Assembly (NCBI GenBank): GCA_944392805.1
Contig: CALXXZ010000004.1
Location: 62,001 to 126,000, forward strand
DNA length: 64,000 nucleotides
Origin: an uncultured Clostridia bacterium
GTDB taxonomy: Bacteria; Bacillota; Clostridia; TANB77; CAG-508
Reading direction: 5' to 3'
Shown: positions 42,487-52,232 of the stretch, piece by piece
Numbering within the stretch: the first letter of the stretch is position 1
Layout: every line of letters starts with the position of its first letter
The notes under the pieces: model-generated
Database searches by the model: none
What the model was told of the DNA's origin: nothing
What the model saw: only the letters and a program-made list of their open reading frames with translations
Made by a program: the position numbers and the translations under genes

Positions 42487-43491
42487 TTATTTTGCGTTTT
42501 CTATATATCTCCAAGAGTCTTTACACATATCTTTTAGTGTTTTTGTTGCTTCCCATCCTAACTCTTTTTTAGCTTTTGTTGGATTTGAATAACATGTTGC
42601 TATGTCCCCAGGTCTACGTTCTACTATTTTGTAATTTACTTTTTTTCCTGTCGCTTCTTCAAATGCTTTTACCATATCTAATACACTATATCCTACACCT
42701 GTTCCTAAATTATAGATATATATACCTGTTTCTTCTTTTTCTAGTTTTTCTAATGCTTTTATATGTCCTTTTGCTAAATCTACTACATGTATATAATCTC
42801 TTACTCCTGTTCCATCATGTGTATCATAATCATTTCCAAATACTGATAGTTGCTCTAATTGTCCTGATGCTACTCTTACTATATATGGCATTAAATTATT
42901 TGGTATTCCTTGTGGTTCTTCTCCAATTAGGCCACTTTCATGTGCTCCAACAGGATTGAAATATCTTAAAATTGCTATATCCCAAGTATTATCTGATTTA
43001 TATAAATCTTGTAATATTTGTTCTATAAATAATTTTGTTGTTCCATATGGATTTGTTGTTCCTCCTGTTTTGCAATCTTCTGTTATTGGTATTCTTTCAG
43101 GCTCTCCATATACTGTTGCTGATGAACTAAATATAAATTTCTTTACATTATATTTTTTCATTGTTTCTAATAATACTACCGCTCCTGAAATATTATTTTC
43201 ATAATATTCTAAAGGCTTTTGTACTGATTCACCTACAGCTTTATATCCTGCAAAATTTAAAACTGCTTCTATTTTATTTTCTTCAAATACTTTTTCTAAT
43301 GCTTTTCTATCTAAATAATCTATTTCATAAAATCTAAAATCTTTTTTTGTTATTTCTCTTATTTTGTCTAATACTTCTTTTTTACTATTTGAAAAATTGT
43401 CTATAATTACAACTTCTCTTCCTGAATTTAATAATTCTATGACTGTATGGCTTCCTATATATCCAGCTCCACCTGTTACTAATATTGCCAT
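42487..43491 (-). CDS. galE: UDP-glucose 4-epimerase
   Basis: A 334-residue SDR enzyme interconverting UDP-glucose and UDP-galactose (or the N-acetyl forms). NAD-binding [15 protein letters not shown] is at the N-terminus, with [20 protein letters not shown], catalytic Tyr-x-x-x-Lys in [12 protein letters not shown] and the [20 protein letters not shown] signature. It supplies activated galactose to the glycosyltransferases around it. Confidence 0.96.
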   Translation of the reverse strand: MAILVTGGAGYIGSHTVIELLNSGREVVIIDNFSNSKKEVLDKIREITKKDFRFYEIDYLDRKALEKVFEENKIEAVLNFAGYKAVGESVQKPLEYYENNISGAVVLLETMKKYNVKKFIFSSSATVYGEPERIPITEDCKTGGTTNPYGTTKLFIEQILQDLYKSDNTWDIAILRYFNPVGAHESGLIGEEPQGIPNNLMPYIVRVASGQLEQLSVFGNDYDTHDGTGVRDYIHVVDLAKGHIKALEKLEKEETGIYIYNLGTGVGYSVLDMVKAFEEATGKKVNYKIVERRPGDIATCYSNPTKAKKELGWEATKTLKDMCKDSWRYIENAK

Positions 43492-43502
43492 TTTTATACC
43501 TC

Positions 43503-44540
43503 CTAAAATTTTATATCTATTTTTAATTTGTCTACAGTAAATCTATATATATGTATAAACCACATTGGTTTTCCCATTTTATAGATTTTTGATATTCCCC
43601 ATAGACCAACATGTTTAAATCCTTTTTTTAATGAATGTTTTAATGTTAAAAATGGATTTTTTCTCCATGTACTGAAATTTTTATCTAGATATTCTAATGT
43701 CTCTTTAGTCATTTTTTGAATATTTATCCTTTTGTCATATGAAGCTCTGTACATTACTGATATTCCTAAGTGTATAAATGCCATCAAATCTAATATGTAT
43801 TTCATTTCTTCATATTTTCCGCTTTTTATGTATAAGTCTTTTACTTCAAGTAAATATTTTTTTAGATTATCTACATCTTGTTTATTAACTGTATGTATTT
43901 GTGAATCATATCTTAAATAATAATGATATAACACTTCTGGTGTAAATGCTATTTTTTGTATTTTGGTAAAACAACTTGCTAAAAACATCGTGTCATTAAA
44001 TCCTCTAAAAGGTAAAAATCTCAAATCTTTAATTTTTTCTCTTTTATAAATTTTGTTCCATGGTGCAGGATTTATAAATACCATAAAATCATCTTTAGGT
44101 GTTATCTCTTTACATGTATAACCAAATCCTGTCATATCTGTTGCTACTACTTTTCCTGTTTTTAAGTCTATTCTTTCAAATGCACATACCGCAATATCTG
44201 CATCATTTTCTTTTGCTGCTTTATATAATTTTTCTGCCCATGTTGTTTCTACATAGTCATCAGTATCTACAAATGTTACATATTCTCCTGTTGCTCTTTC
44301 TAGTCCAAAGTTTCTTGTTGTAAATTCTCCTCCATTTTCTTTATGATATGTTTTTATTTTGTCTGGATATCTTTTTTTGTAATCTTCTATTATCTGTGGT
44401 GCAGAATCTGTTGAACCATCATCTACACATAATATTTCAATATCTTCTAAAGTCTGATTTACTAATGCATCTAAACATCTTGGCAAATATTTTTCTAAAT
44501 TATATACTAAAGCAACTATTGATAATTTATACTTTTTCAT
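43503..44540 (-). CDS. GT2 family glycosyltransferase
   Basis: 345 residues from the ATG at 44540; GGAG just upstream is the ribosome site, so the ATG at 44552 (which contains it) is unlikely. GT-A motifs: [74 protein letters not shown]. The C-terminal half is helical and has no membrane segments. It likely adds a sugar to a surface polysaccharide or teichoic acid. Its start overlaps the DUF2304 gene by 14 bases. Confidence 0.9.
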   Translation of the reverse strand: MKKYKLSIVALVYNLEKYLPRCLDALVNQTLEDIEILCVDDGSTDSAPQIIEDYKKRYPDKIKTYHKENGGEFTTRNFGLERATGEYVTFVDTDDYVETTWAEKLYKAAKENDADIAVCAFERIDLKTGKVVATDMTGFGYTCKEITPKDDFMVFINPAPWNKIYKREKIKDLRFLPFRGFNDTMFLASCFTKIQKIAFTPEVLYHYYLRYDSQIHTVNKQDVDNLKKYLLEVKDLYIKSGKYEEMKYILDLMAFIHLGISVMYRASYDKRINIQKMTKETLEYLDKNFSTWRKNPFLTLKHSLKKGFKHVGLWGISKIYKMGKPMWFIHIYRFTVDKLKIDIKF

Positions 44541-44895
44541 TTTTTTCTCCATTTTCTAATTTTTCAACTCTGTTTTTCAATAAAGATATTTCTTGTACTA
44601 ATGATATATTTCTCTTTGATTCTTTTGATAATTTTACAGTTAAGTCAAATATTAATAAAAATGCTATAAATATTGTTACACAGAACATCATATTTGATGG
44701 CACTGAAAATCCTAATATTTTTGATATTTTTGATATTAAATCTGGTATTATTAATGCTATTATTAATCCAAATCCTGATAATATCCAAAATATTGAAAAT
44801 GATATTTGCATTTTTCCTTTTTTTATTGCTCTAAATATTAATATTAAATATATTGCTGATATTACTATTAATGCTACTGTTAATTCTAATGGCAT
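44527..44895 (-). CDS. DUF2304 membrane protein
   Basis: A 122-residue protein with three helices (LTVALIVISAIYLILIF, FSIFWILSGFGLIIALII, MMFCVTIFIAFLLIFDLTV) and a short coiled-coil tail (VQEISLLKNRVEKLE). This is the layout of the DUF2304 family, which regularly follows a dolichyl-phosphate-mannose-synthase-like GT2 as here. It may act as its membrane partner or flippase. It lies two bases after the upstream GT2 and overlaps the downstream one. Confidence 0.85.
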   Translation of the reverse strand: MPLELTVALIVISAIYLILIFRAIKKGKMQISFSIFWILSGFGLIIALIIPDLISKISKILGFSVPSNMMFCVTIFIAFLLIFDLTVKLSKESKRNISLVQEISLLKNRVEKLENGEKNEKV

Positions 44896-44897
44896 TT

Positions 44898-45605
44898 TTA
44901 TTTCACCTTCTTTTTATTTAAACTATCTATTAATATTGCAAGTGATACTTTGAACATATAGTACATACTATTTAAGATTTTTATTGATGATGTTCCACCT
45001 TGTCTTTCATTCATACTTACACTTACTTCTTCTATTTTGTATCTTTCATTTAAAACATTTACTATTGATTCAGGTTCAGGATAATCTACAGGGTATTCTT
45101 TACTAAACAATTCTATTATTTTTCTGTCTATTGCTCTAAATCCTGATGTTGGATCTGTTATCTTTTTTCTATAACACATTCTGATTATCATTGAAATTAT
45201 ATTTTTTCCTAATCTTCTCATGAAAGTTGATTGAAATTCACTTGAAGTTTTATCTAAATATCTACTTCCTATGCACATATTAGCTTGTCCATTTATTATT
45301 GGTTCACAAATTTGTGGAAGATAATTTATATCATGTTGTCCATCTCCGTCAAATTGAATTGCTATATCATAACCATTTTCATATGCATATTTATATCCAG
45401 TTTGAACTGCTCCACCTATTCCTAGATTTTCTACTAAATTTATATGTTTTATATTATTGTCTTTTAATATTTGTAATGTATTATCTTTTGAGCCATCATT
45501 TATTACTATATAATCAATTTCTTCACTATATTCTTTTATTGTTGTGACTGTGTTTAATATATTTTCTTCTTCATTATATGCGGGTATTATTAGTAAAACT
45601 TTCAA
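44898..45605 (-). CDS. GT2 family glycosyltransferase (DPM1-like)
   Basis: 235 residues. The start is taken as the TTG at 45605 because GAGAGGAG precedes it and the family begins KVLLIIPAYNEEENI; the frame upstream to 45674 has no ribosome site. Motifs: DYIVINDGSKDNTLQIL, NLGIGGAVQTGYKYAYENGY, AIQFDGDGQHDINYLPQI and DPTSGFRAIDRKIIELF. It probably makes a polyprenyl-phosphate sugar. First gene of the polysaccharide cluster running down to mreB. Confidence 0.9.
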   Translation of the reverse strand: MKVLLIIPAYNEEENILNTVTTIKEYSEEIDYIVINDGSKDNTLQILKDNNIKHINLVENLGIGGAVQTGYKYAYENGYDIAIQFDGDGQHDINYLPQICEPIINGQANMCIGSRYLDKTSSEFQSTFMRRLGKNIISMIIRMCYRKKITDPTSGFRAIDRKIIELFSKEYPVDYPEPESIVNVLNERYKIEEVSVSMNERQGGTSSIKILNSMYYMFKVSLAILIDSLNKKKVK

Positions 45606-45685
45606 CTGAATTTTCTCCTCTCTTTTTCGAATTAAATCCTTATGTATTTTATCATTAAAGTCAAATATTTTCAAGACTTTTAGCT

Positions 45686-45714
45686 AAAAAAGAGACATAT
45701 ATCATGCCTCTTTT
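45686..45714 (-). terminator. Terminator of the GH25 gene
   Basis: Minus strand: AAAAGAGGCA / TGTCTCTTTT hairpin with TTTTTT. Confidence 0.75.
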
Positions 45715-45719
45715 AATTT

Positions 45720-48539
45720 CTAAAAATATTTTTTATAACTTATATTTCTGTCAACATCTCCACTTATTCCTGGAACACTTCCTGTGCTTGTATATTGCCA
45801 TATTTCATGTCTTCCTTGATAATCTGTTGGATTATTTATAGGATCATCTGTATTTGTATAATGTGCTACCCATACTTCATATTGTTCTAATTCACTCATT
45901 ATCAAATTATTTTCTAACCAACTTTTATTTGAATAAACCATTGGTGTGAAACCAGCTTGTTTAATTCTTTCGCAAAATGCTTTTACAACTGTTGTTCTTT
46001 GTTCTTTTGTCATACTATCTGCTCTTCCACCTGATGCTTCTGTATCTATTACAATTGGTAATGATAAACTATTTGCAAATCCATTATCTTGTATCATTCT
46101 TAATGTAGCTTCTGCTTCTTGAATAGCTTCTTCTACAGTTATTGCTTGTGAATAATAATATACTCCAACTTTAATTCCATTTGCAATTGCACCTCTCATA
46201 TTTTCCACAAAATATGGATCTTCTACCATATTTCCTGCTTCTCCATATCCTCTATTTCCTGCTCTAATTATTGCAAATTGAATTCCTGATTTTTTTACTT
46301 GTTCCCAATCTATTTTTCCGTTATGCTTTGATACATCTATACCTAAGTCGTATTTGTTATATATAACTACTCTTCTTGTTTCTGTATGCATTATTTTTCC
46401 TTCTCTTGAAACTATTTCTACTTTTAATTCATATATTCCATCTTCATATTTAGAAATATCTATTTCAGCTTCAAATCCAGGTGTTGGATTTGTTTCTGCA
46501 TCTCCATATCCAAATACTCCATCTATTACATCTTGTCTTTCTTTTCTAGTTAGTCCTATAATTTCTTGTTCTTGATTGTTTATATAAATTTTTATTTGAG
46601 CTTCTGAATCTGTTGACATTAACCATCCGCCTATTAACATTGTTGCTTTTGATTGTGTCATATCTTTAGGCACTTCTGTATTTGCTTCTGCTATATATTT
46701 ATTTATTACAAAACTTGTTGAACTTGTTGCTACAGTTTGTCCATTTGGAGTAAGAATTTTAATTGTTGCTATATGTGCTCCATCAGTTATTTCTTCTATA
46801 TTTAGTGGTATTGAAAATCCTGGTGTTGGATTTTTCTCTATTCCTCCATATTCTTCTCCCATAGAATCTATTACATCATTTCTAACTAGTCTTTCTATAG
46901 ATATATTTTGCATTTCTTTATTATCTATATATAATTTTATATCTATACTTTCCTCTTCTGTCATTACCCATCCATCTACTCTAAAGTTGTCTTTTAATGT
47001 AATTTCACTTCCTTGTTGTGGTGTTTCTATATGTGTTTCTGTTTTATATTTTTTATATGTAATGTTTTTAGTTTCTCTTGATATAACTTCTCCTATATTT
47101 GATAATATTCTCAATTCTATTTCATGTTTTCCACCTGATATTTCACTTAAATCTACTGTTATTGAAAATCCTGGTGTTGGGTTATTTTCTATTCCTCCAT
47201 ATCCTTGTACAGCACTTATTACGTCATTTCTTATTAGTCTTTGTATCTGAATATTTTCTTGTTTTACTCCATCAATTAATATTTCTATTTGTGCATTTTT
47301 TGCATCTGTCATTAACCATCCATCTACTCTAAAATCTTCATATGGTCCAATTTCTTGTCCTTCTGATGGAGTTTCTATATATGTTCTTGTTTTATAAGCT
47401 TCTATATTTATTGATACTGTTTCTGTAGCTATTGCAACTCCTTCTGGTGAAATCACTTCCATTTTGAAGGTATGTTTTCCTTCTGACATATTTGATAATT
47501 GTATAATCCCTTCAAATCCTGGTGTTGGGTTTGTTGTTGAATCTCCATATCCTGTTATTGCACTAACTACATCATTTCTTTCTTTTCTTATTAAATTTTT
47601 GATTTCTTGTTTTTGTTCATCAATATATGCATTTATTGTTACATTTTTGTCTGTTGCCATTACCCATCCACCTATTTCAAATTCAGGTTTTACTGTTTTA
47701 TTACTATATGGGTTTTCTAAATACATTTTTGCTTTATATTTTTCTATTTTTATTGTTCTTGTGTTTTCTGCTATTACTATTCCTTCTCTTGATATTACTT
47801 TTACACTTAAATCATGGTTTCCATCTTTTATATTTTCTAAGTTTATTTTTAATGAATATCCTGGTGTTGGATTTTGTGTTTTATTTCCATATCCTGTTAT
47901 TGATGATATTACATCTTTTCTTTCTGTTCTTTTAGTTTCAATTATTGGTTGTTCTTGTCCATCTATATAGATTTTTAATTGTGATTCTATGTCATCAGTC
48001 ATCACCCAACCATCTACATTTAATTCTGCTCCAACTGTTTTTCTTATTCCTTCTGCAGGTGTTTCTATATATGTTTTTGCTTTATATCTTTCTACATTAA
48101 ATTCTCTAATATCTGTTGTTAAGATTTCTCCATCTCGTGATATAATATTTACTTTTAATTCATGTTTTCCTGCTGTCTGTTCTGATATATCTACTTTTAA
48201 TTTATATCCCGGTGTTGGATTCTTTTCTATTCCTCCATATCCAGGTATTGCATCTAGTACATCTTGTCTTGCTTCTCTTGTTATTTCTTTTATTTCTTGC
48301 TTTTGATTGTCTATTAACACTTCTATCTGTGCTTGCTCATCATCTGATAAATACCATCCACTTATTTCTAATATTCCTTTTACTGATGGTATTTGTCCTT
48401 CAGCAGGCTTGTCTACATATGTTCTTGCAGTATAACTTTCACTGTTAACATTTGTTTCTGCTTCTATTGCTAGTGAATTAACACTCAATAATAATATACA
48501 TGCTATTATTATTGAAATTATTATTTTTTCATTTTTCAT
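45720..48539 (-). CDS. Secreted GH25 lysozyme with six tandem beta-rich repeats
   Basis: A 939-residue protein. The signal peptide (IIISIIIACILLLSVNSLAI) is followed by six repeats of about 115 residues, each with a start like YIETPAEG, a core VDGWVMTDD, a strand IYIDGQ, the motif R.DVI...GYG...NPTPGF and an end like VISREGEV. The C-terminal GH25 muramidase domain starts at about residue 725: LGIDVSKHNGKIDWEQVKKS, AIIRAGNRGYGE, GVYYYSQAITVEEAIQEA, IVIDTEASGG (catalytic acid region) and HEIWQYTSTGSVPGISGDVD. It cuts the MurNAc-GlcNAc bond; the repeats probably bind the wall or act as spacers. It lies upstream of the surface-polysaccharide cluster with its own terminator. Confidence 0.93.
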   Translation of the reverse strand: MKNEKIIISIIIACILLLSVNSLAIEAETNVNSESYTARTYVDKPAEGQIPSVKGILEISGWYLSDDEQAQIEVLIDNQKQEIKEITREARQDVLDAIPGYGGIEKNPTPGYKLKVDISEQTAGKHELKVNIISRDGEILTTDIREFNVERYKAKTYIETPAEGIRKTVGAELNVDGWVMTDDIESQLKIYIDGQEQPIIETKRTERKDVISSITGYGNKTQNPTPGYSLKINLENIKDGNHDLSVKVISREGIVIAENTRTIKIEKYKAKMYLENPYSNKTVKPEFEIGGWVMATDKNVTINAYIDEQKQEIKNLIRKERNDVVSAITGYGDSTTNPTPGFEGIIQLSNMSEGKHTFKMEVISPEGVAIATETVSINIEAYKTRTYIETPSEGQEIGPYEDFRVDGWLMTDAKNAQIEILIDGVKQENIQIQRLIRNDVISAVQGYGGIENNPTPGFSITVDLSEISGGKHEIELRILSNIGEVISRETKNITYKKYKTETHIETPQQGSEITLKDNFRVDGWVMTEEESIDIKLYIDNKEMQNISIERLVRNDVIDSMGEEYGGIEKNPTPGFSIPLNIEEITDGAHIATIKILTPNGQTVATSSTSFVINKYIAEANTEVPKDMTQSKATMLIGGWLMSTDSEAQIKIYINNQEQEIIGLTRKERQDVIDGVFGYGDAETNPTPGFEAEIDISKYEDGIYELKVEIVSREGKIMHTETRRVVIYNKYDLGIDVSKHNGKIDWEQVKKSGIQFAIIRAGNRGYGEAGNMVEDPYFVENMRGAIANGIKVGVYYYSQAITVEEAIQEAEATLRMIQDNGFANSLSLPIVIDTEASGGRADSMTKEQRTTVVKAFCERIKQAGFTPMVYSNKSWLENNLIMSELEQYEVWVAHYTNTDDPINNPTDYQGRHEIWQYTSTGSVPGISGDVDRNISYKKYF

Positions 48540-48621
48540 TTTTATTCCTCCTCATTTTTTCACTTTTTTATTATAACATATGTAATTTTCTAATTCTAGT
48601 TTTTTTAAATTTATTCACAAA

Positions 48622-48650
48622 AAAAACATAAACCTACCATTTATGTTTTT
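48622..48650 (-). terminator. Terminator straddling the rsgA stop codon
   Basis: AAAAACATAAA (48622-48632) pairs with TTTATGTTTTT (48640-48650); the minus-strand T run follows. The stop codon lies in the loop. Confidence 0.8.
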
Positions 48651-49509
48651 CTTTATCTTTTAATTCTTCATATATTTTTGAATATCTTTCATATCTTTCT
48701 TTAGATATTTTATTCTCCTCAATAGCTTTTTTAATTCCACAATTTTTTTCTTTTATATGTGTGCAACCAACAAATTCACAATGAGGAATTTCATCTTTGA
48801 ATTCTCTAAAATTTTTATCTAATTCATTACTTTCAATTTCAGAAACTTCAAAACTTGAGAACCCTGGAGTATCTGCTATAAAAGTATTTTCACATAATTC
48901 ATATAATTTTGTATCAGTTGTAGTGTTTTTACCTTTTTTATTCTTTTTGCTTACTTCTCCTTCTTGAGTTCTATCTTCTTCAAATAAAGCATTAATTATA
49001 CTTGATTTTCCAACTCCAGAATTTCCTGAAAATACGCTTATTTTATTTTCTAATTTCTTTTTCAATTCTTCTATTCCAATGTTTTGTTTAGCACTTGTTA
49101 CAATAACCTTATATCCTATTTTAGTATATAATTCTTGTATTGTTTTATATGTTTCTTCTAAATCTATTTTATTTATTACTATCACCGGCTCTATTTTTAA
49201 GTTTTCTACATATACTAATTGCTTATCTAACATTAACAAATCTGGTTTTGGATTTTTAGTTGATATTATAAATACAATCTGGTCTATATTTGAAATTCTA
49301 GGTCTTTTTATTTCATTTTTTCTAGGTAAAATTTTTTCTATTACAGCTTCAGCCTTTTCTTCATCAGTTATCTGTATTTCTACTTTGTCTCCTACCATTG
49401 GCACTATTTCTTCATTTTTAAATTTTCCTCTTGCAAATGAATTATATGTTTTTTGATTTGTTTTTATCTTATATGTATTTGATATATTTCCTATTATAAT
49501 ACCTTCCAT
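48634..49509 (-). CDS. rsgA: Ribosome small-subunit biogenesis GTPase RsgA
   Basis: A 291-residue circularly permuted GTPase: N-terminal OB fold (ARGKFKNEEIVPMVGDKVEI), G4 NKIDL, G5 VTSAK, G1 FSGNSGVGKSSIINAL, G3 DTPGFSSF, and the C-terminal zinc-binding CEFVGCTHIKEKNCGI. It promotes late 30S maturation. In many Firmicutes it follows prkC; here an hsp20 gene sits between them. Confidence 0.95.
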   Translation of the reverse strand: MEGIIIGNISNTYKIKTNQKTYNSFARGKFKNEEIVPMVGDKVEIQITDEEKAEAVIEKILPRKNEIKRPRISNIDQIVFIISTKNPKPDLLMLDKQLVYVENLKIEPVIVINKIDLEETYKTIQELYTKIGYKVIVTSAKQNIGIEELKKKLENKISVFSGNSGVGKSSIINALFEEDRTQEGEVSKKNKKGKNTTTDTKLYELCENTFIADTPGFSSFEVSEIESNELDKNFREFKDEIPHCEFVGCTHIKEKNCGIKKAIEENKISKERYERYSKIYEELKDKEKHKW

Positions 49510-49580
49510 ATTACTCCTTTATTCAAATTTAATCTATAATTAGTTTAACATTTTTTACTCATTTTGTAAATTGTTTTCAC

Positions 49581-49612
49581 AAAAATAACCCTAGTAAAAC
49601 TAGGGCTTTTTT
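49581..49612 (-). terminator. Terminator of hsp20
   Basis: CCCTAG/CTAGGG hairpin (49589-49605) flanked by A/T runs; the minus strand ends in TTATTTTT. Confidence 0.75.
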
Positions 49613-50030
49613 AATCTTCTATTTCTACATATTTCTTTTCTGGTAATTTTTTACTTTCTTCTATTTTTGGTATTTCTAGTGTTAAGATTCCTTTTTTGAA
49701 TGATGCTTTAACATCTTCGCTCTTTACGTCTTCTCCTACATAGAAGCTTCTTGAACATGCTCCCATGTATCTTTCTCTTCTTACATATTTTCCTTCTTCT
49801 TTTTCTTCATTGTTTGAGTTTACTTCTGCTTGAACTGTTAAATATCCGTCTTCTACTTCTATTTTGATGTTTTCTTTTTCGTATCCAGGTAAATCAATAT
49901 CAATTACGTATTTGTCACCTTTCTCTCTAATGTCTGTTTTCATTATTTTGTTTTCATGTTCTGTGAAAAATGGATTGTTGAACATCTCATCAAATAAATT
50001 AAATTCATTTCTTCTTGGTATTAGCATCAT
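49611..50030 (-). CDS. Hsp20 small heat-shock protein
   Basis: 139 residues from the ATG at 50030 (GGAG, 8-base spacing). The alpha-crystallin domain (about 30-125) has MKTDIREKGDKYVIDIDLPG, ENIKIEVEDGYLTVQAEV, the RSFYVGEDVKSEDVKASFKK turn and GILTLEIPK, and a C-terminal tail. It is an ATP-independent chaperone that holds unfolded proteins. A CIRCE-like operator overlaps its promoter, pointing to HrcA control. Confidence 0.95.
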   Translation of the reverse strand: MMLIPRRNEFNLFDEMFNNPFFTEHENKIMKTDIREKGDKYVIDIDLPGYEKENIKIEVEDGYLTVQAEVNSNNEEKEEGKYVRRERYMGACSRSFYVGEDVKSEDVKASFKKGILTLEIPKIEESKKLPEKKYVEIED

Positions 50031-50100
50031 ATAAACCACTCCTTTTCTTTTATGCACCTTTTAGGTTTTGTGCATTATTATTTTTACCTTTTACATTTTT

Positions 50101-50128
50101 ATTATACTACTCTTTTTAGCAATGTCAA
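50101..50128 (-). promoter_or_regulatory. Strong promoter of hsp20
   Basis: Minus-strand TTGACA (50123-50128), 16-base spacer, TATAAT (50101-50106); both boxes match the consensus fully. The CIRCE-like site covers the -35 box. Confidence 0.8.
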
Positions 50129-50142
50129 TATTAGAGTGCTAA
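50116..50142. promoter_or_regulatory. CIRCE-like HrcA operator upstream of hsp20
   Basis: TTAGCAATG (50116-50124), nine bases, GAGTGCTAA (50134-50142). The CIRCE consensus is TTAGCACTC-N9-GAGTGCTAA; one arm is perfect and the other has seven of nine matches. Confidence 0.75.
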
Positions 50143-50181
50143 AATTCACAAACTTTTCACATTTCTTTTGAATATATTAAA

Positions 50182-50212
50182 AAACCTATACATTCAGTAT
50201 ATGTATAGGTTT
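50182..50212 (-). terminator. Terminator of prkC
   Basis: AAACCTATACAT (50182-50193) pairs perfectly with ATGTATAGGTTT (50201-50212), followed on the minus strand by TTTT. Confidence 0.85.
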
Positions 50213-50218
50213 AAATTT

Positions 50219-52213
50219 TTATTTATCAATTGTCATACTTGCAGTTTCATCTAAGTTCATTTGATATGAGTTTGTAATGCCATCAATAGTTACTGTTATA
50301 GTAACTGTTCCTTGTCCTGTAAAGGTAATTCTCTTAGCTGTTTCGTTTTCTTTTACAGTTTCATTATTTCTTGTTTTCTGTTCTCCATTAACCGTTACTT
50401 TGAAACTTACATCTTTTGGTGTATTTTCTTTTTCAATTTCATTGCCCTCATCATCTTTTTCTATTATTTTGTCTTTATATCCTGTTATTGCCTTTACATT
50501 TATTATTATTGTTCCTTCTTTAGTCTCAACTAATTTATTTACTGTAATTGTTATTGTTGTTCCTTCATCTACAGTTGTTCCTGAAGCAATACTTTGTTTT
50601 AGAACAACTCCATTTCCTCTAGTTTTATCTTCATCATATTCAACATTTACTACTAAACCAGCTGATTCTAATGTTTGTTTTGCTGTTGCTTCATCTTTAT
50701 ATAATACTGATGTTACTACTACTTGTTTTATTCCTGTTCCAATACTTATATAAACTTTGACAGTATCACCTGCGTTAATTGTTTCTCCTTCTTCTATTTC
50801 TTGTTTTATGATTACTCCTGCTTCAACAGTCTTACTTGTTTCATTAATAAATTCTAATTTTATTTTTGCTTCTTCTGCAGCATCTTCTGCTTCTTCTTTT
50901 GTTAAGCCTTTTAGTTTAGGTACTGTTGTAGTTTCAGTTCCTAGACTTACAACTACTTTTATTTCTCTATTTTCTCTTATTTTTCTGTTTTCTACATATG
51001 GTGGATCTTGTGATATTATTCTACCAGCTTCATATTCTGTACTATATTCTTGTTTTTCTTCTACATATTTTATTTTATTTTGTTCTAATATCTGTTTTGC
51101 TTCATCAACAGTCTTTCCTACTAAATCAGGAATTTGAACTTCTTTTGGTCTTGTAGCATTAGATATTAATACTGTTGCACTTAAAGCTATTACAAATAGT
51201 AATATTAATCCTACTATTGAAGATAACACTTTATGTTCTTTTATAAATTTTATAAATTTATTTTCTTTTTTCTTTGTTTTTGTCTGTGTTGCTTTTGGCC
51301 CTCTATCTTCGTCCATTCCTAGTGTTGCCATTCTTTGTGTTGGAAAATCTTCTGTATATTCATTATTATCAACAAAATTTCCTGATGGTTCTTTTAGAGC
51401 TCTTTTTAAATCAAGTAACATTGCAGTTGCATTTTGATATCTCAAATTTGTGTCTTTTTTTAATGCTTTCATTATAATATCATTTACTGCTGTTGGAATA
51501 TTTGGATTTACATCTTTAGGTGCTATTGGTTCTTCTTGCATATGTTTTAATGCAACTGATACTGGTGTATCTGCATCAAATGGAACTTTTCCTGTAAGCA
51601 TTTCATACATTACTACACCAAGTGAATATAAATCTGATTTTTCATCTGTAAATCCACCTCTTGCATGTTCTGGTGAAAAATAATGTACTGAACCTATTGT
51701 TGTTCCAAATGCTGTTATTGTTGAATTTGATACAGCTTTTGCTATTCCAAAATCTGTTACTTTCGCAACTCCATCTTCTGTAATTATTATATTATGTGGT
51801 TTTATATCTCGATGTATTATATGATTTTTGTGAGCTATCTCCAGTGCTGATGCTATTTGTATTGCGATATTAACTGACCATTTCCATGGTAATGGCCCCT
51901 TTTCTTCTACTATTATTTCTTTTAATGTTTTTCCTTTTATTAATTCCATAACTATATAATGTAGATTTCCATCAACACCTACATCATATACTGATACTAT
52001 ATTTGGATGTGTTATACTTGCAGCTGATTGTGCTTCTACTTCAAATCTTTTTACAAATTCTTCATCAGTTGTGAATTCATCTCTAAGTATTTTTATAGCT
52101 ACATATCTGTTTAATACATGACATTTAGCTTTATATACTGTTGCCATTCCTCCACTACCTATTTTTTCGATTATTTCATATCTGTTTCCTAATAATCTAC
52201 CTTTTAAATCCAT
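50219..52213 (-). CDS. prkC: PASTA-domain Ser/Thr protein kinase PrkC
   Basis: A 664-residue protein. The kinase domain (about 10-270) has GSGGMATVYKA, invariant Lys in VAIKIL, HRDIKPHN (Asp136) and DFG (Asp154). One membrane helix lies at about 329-350. Three extracellular PASTA units follow from residue 357 (QIPDLVGKTVDEAKQILEQN; VPKLKGLTKEEAEDAAEEAK; VVVTSVLYKDEATAKQTLES), then a beta-rich C-terminal domain of about 100 residues. PrkC senses muropeptides and controls wall metabolism, germination and stress. The phosphatase partner lies 19 bases upstream in the operon. Confidence 0.96.
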   Translation of the reverse strand: MDLKGRLLGNRYEIIEKIGSGGMATVYKAKCHVLNRYVAIKILRDEFTTDEEFVKRFEVEAQSAASITHPNIVSVYDVGVDGNLHYIVMELIKGKTLKEIIVEEKGPLPWKWSVNIAIQIASALEIAHKNHIIHRDIKPHNIIITEDGVAKVTDFGIAKAVSNSTITAFGTTIGSVHYFSPEHARGGFTDEKSDLYSLGVVMYEMLTGKVPFDADTPVSVALKHMQEEPIAPKDVNPNIPTAVNDIIMKALKKDTNLRYQNATAMLLDLKRALKEPSGNFVDNNEYTEDFPTQRMATLGMDEDRGPKATQTKTKKKENKFIKFIKEHKVLSSIVGLILLFVIALSATVLISNATRPKEVQIPDLVGKTVDEAKQILEQNKIKYVEEKQEYSTEYEAGRIISQDPPYVENRKIRENREIKVVVSLGTETTTVPKLKGLTKEEAEDAAEEAKIKLEFINETSKTVEAGVIIKQEIEEGETINAGDTVKVYISIGTGIKQVVVTSVLYKDEATAKQTLESAGLVVNVEYDEDKTRGNGVVLKQSIASGTTVDEGTTITITVNKLVETKEGTIIINVKAITGYKDKIIEKDDEGNEIEKENTPKDVSFKVTVNGEQKTRNNETVKENETAKRITFTGQGTVTITVTIDGITNSYQMNLDETASMTIDK

Positions 52214-52232
52214 TTTTCTCTCTCCTTATAGG

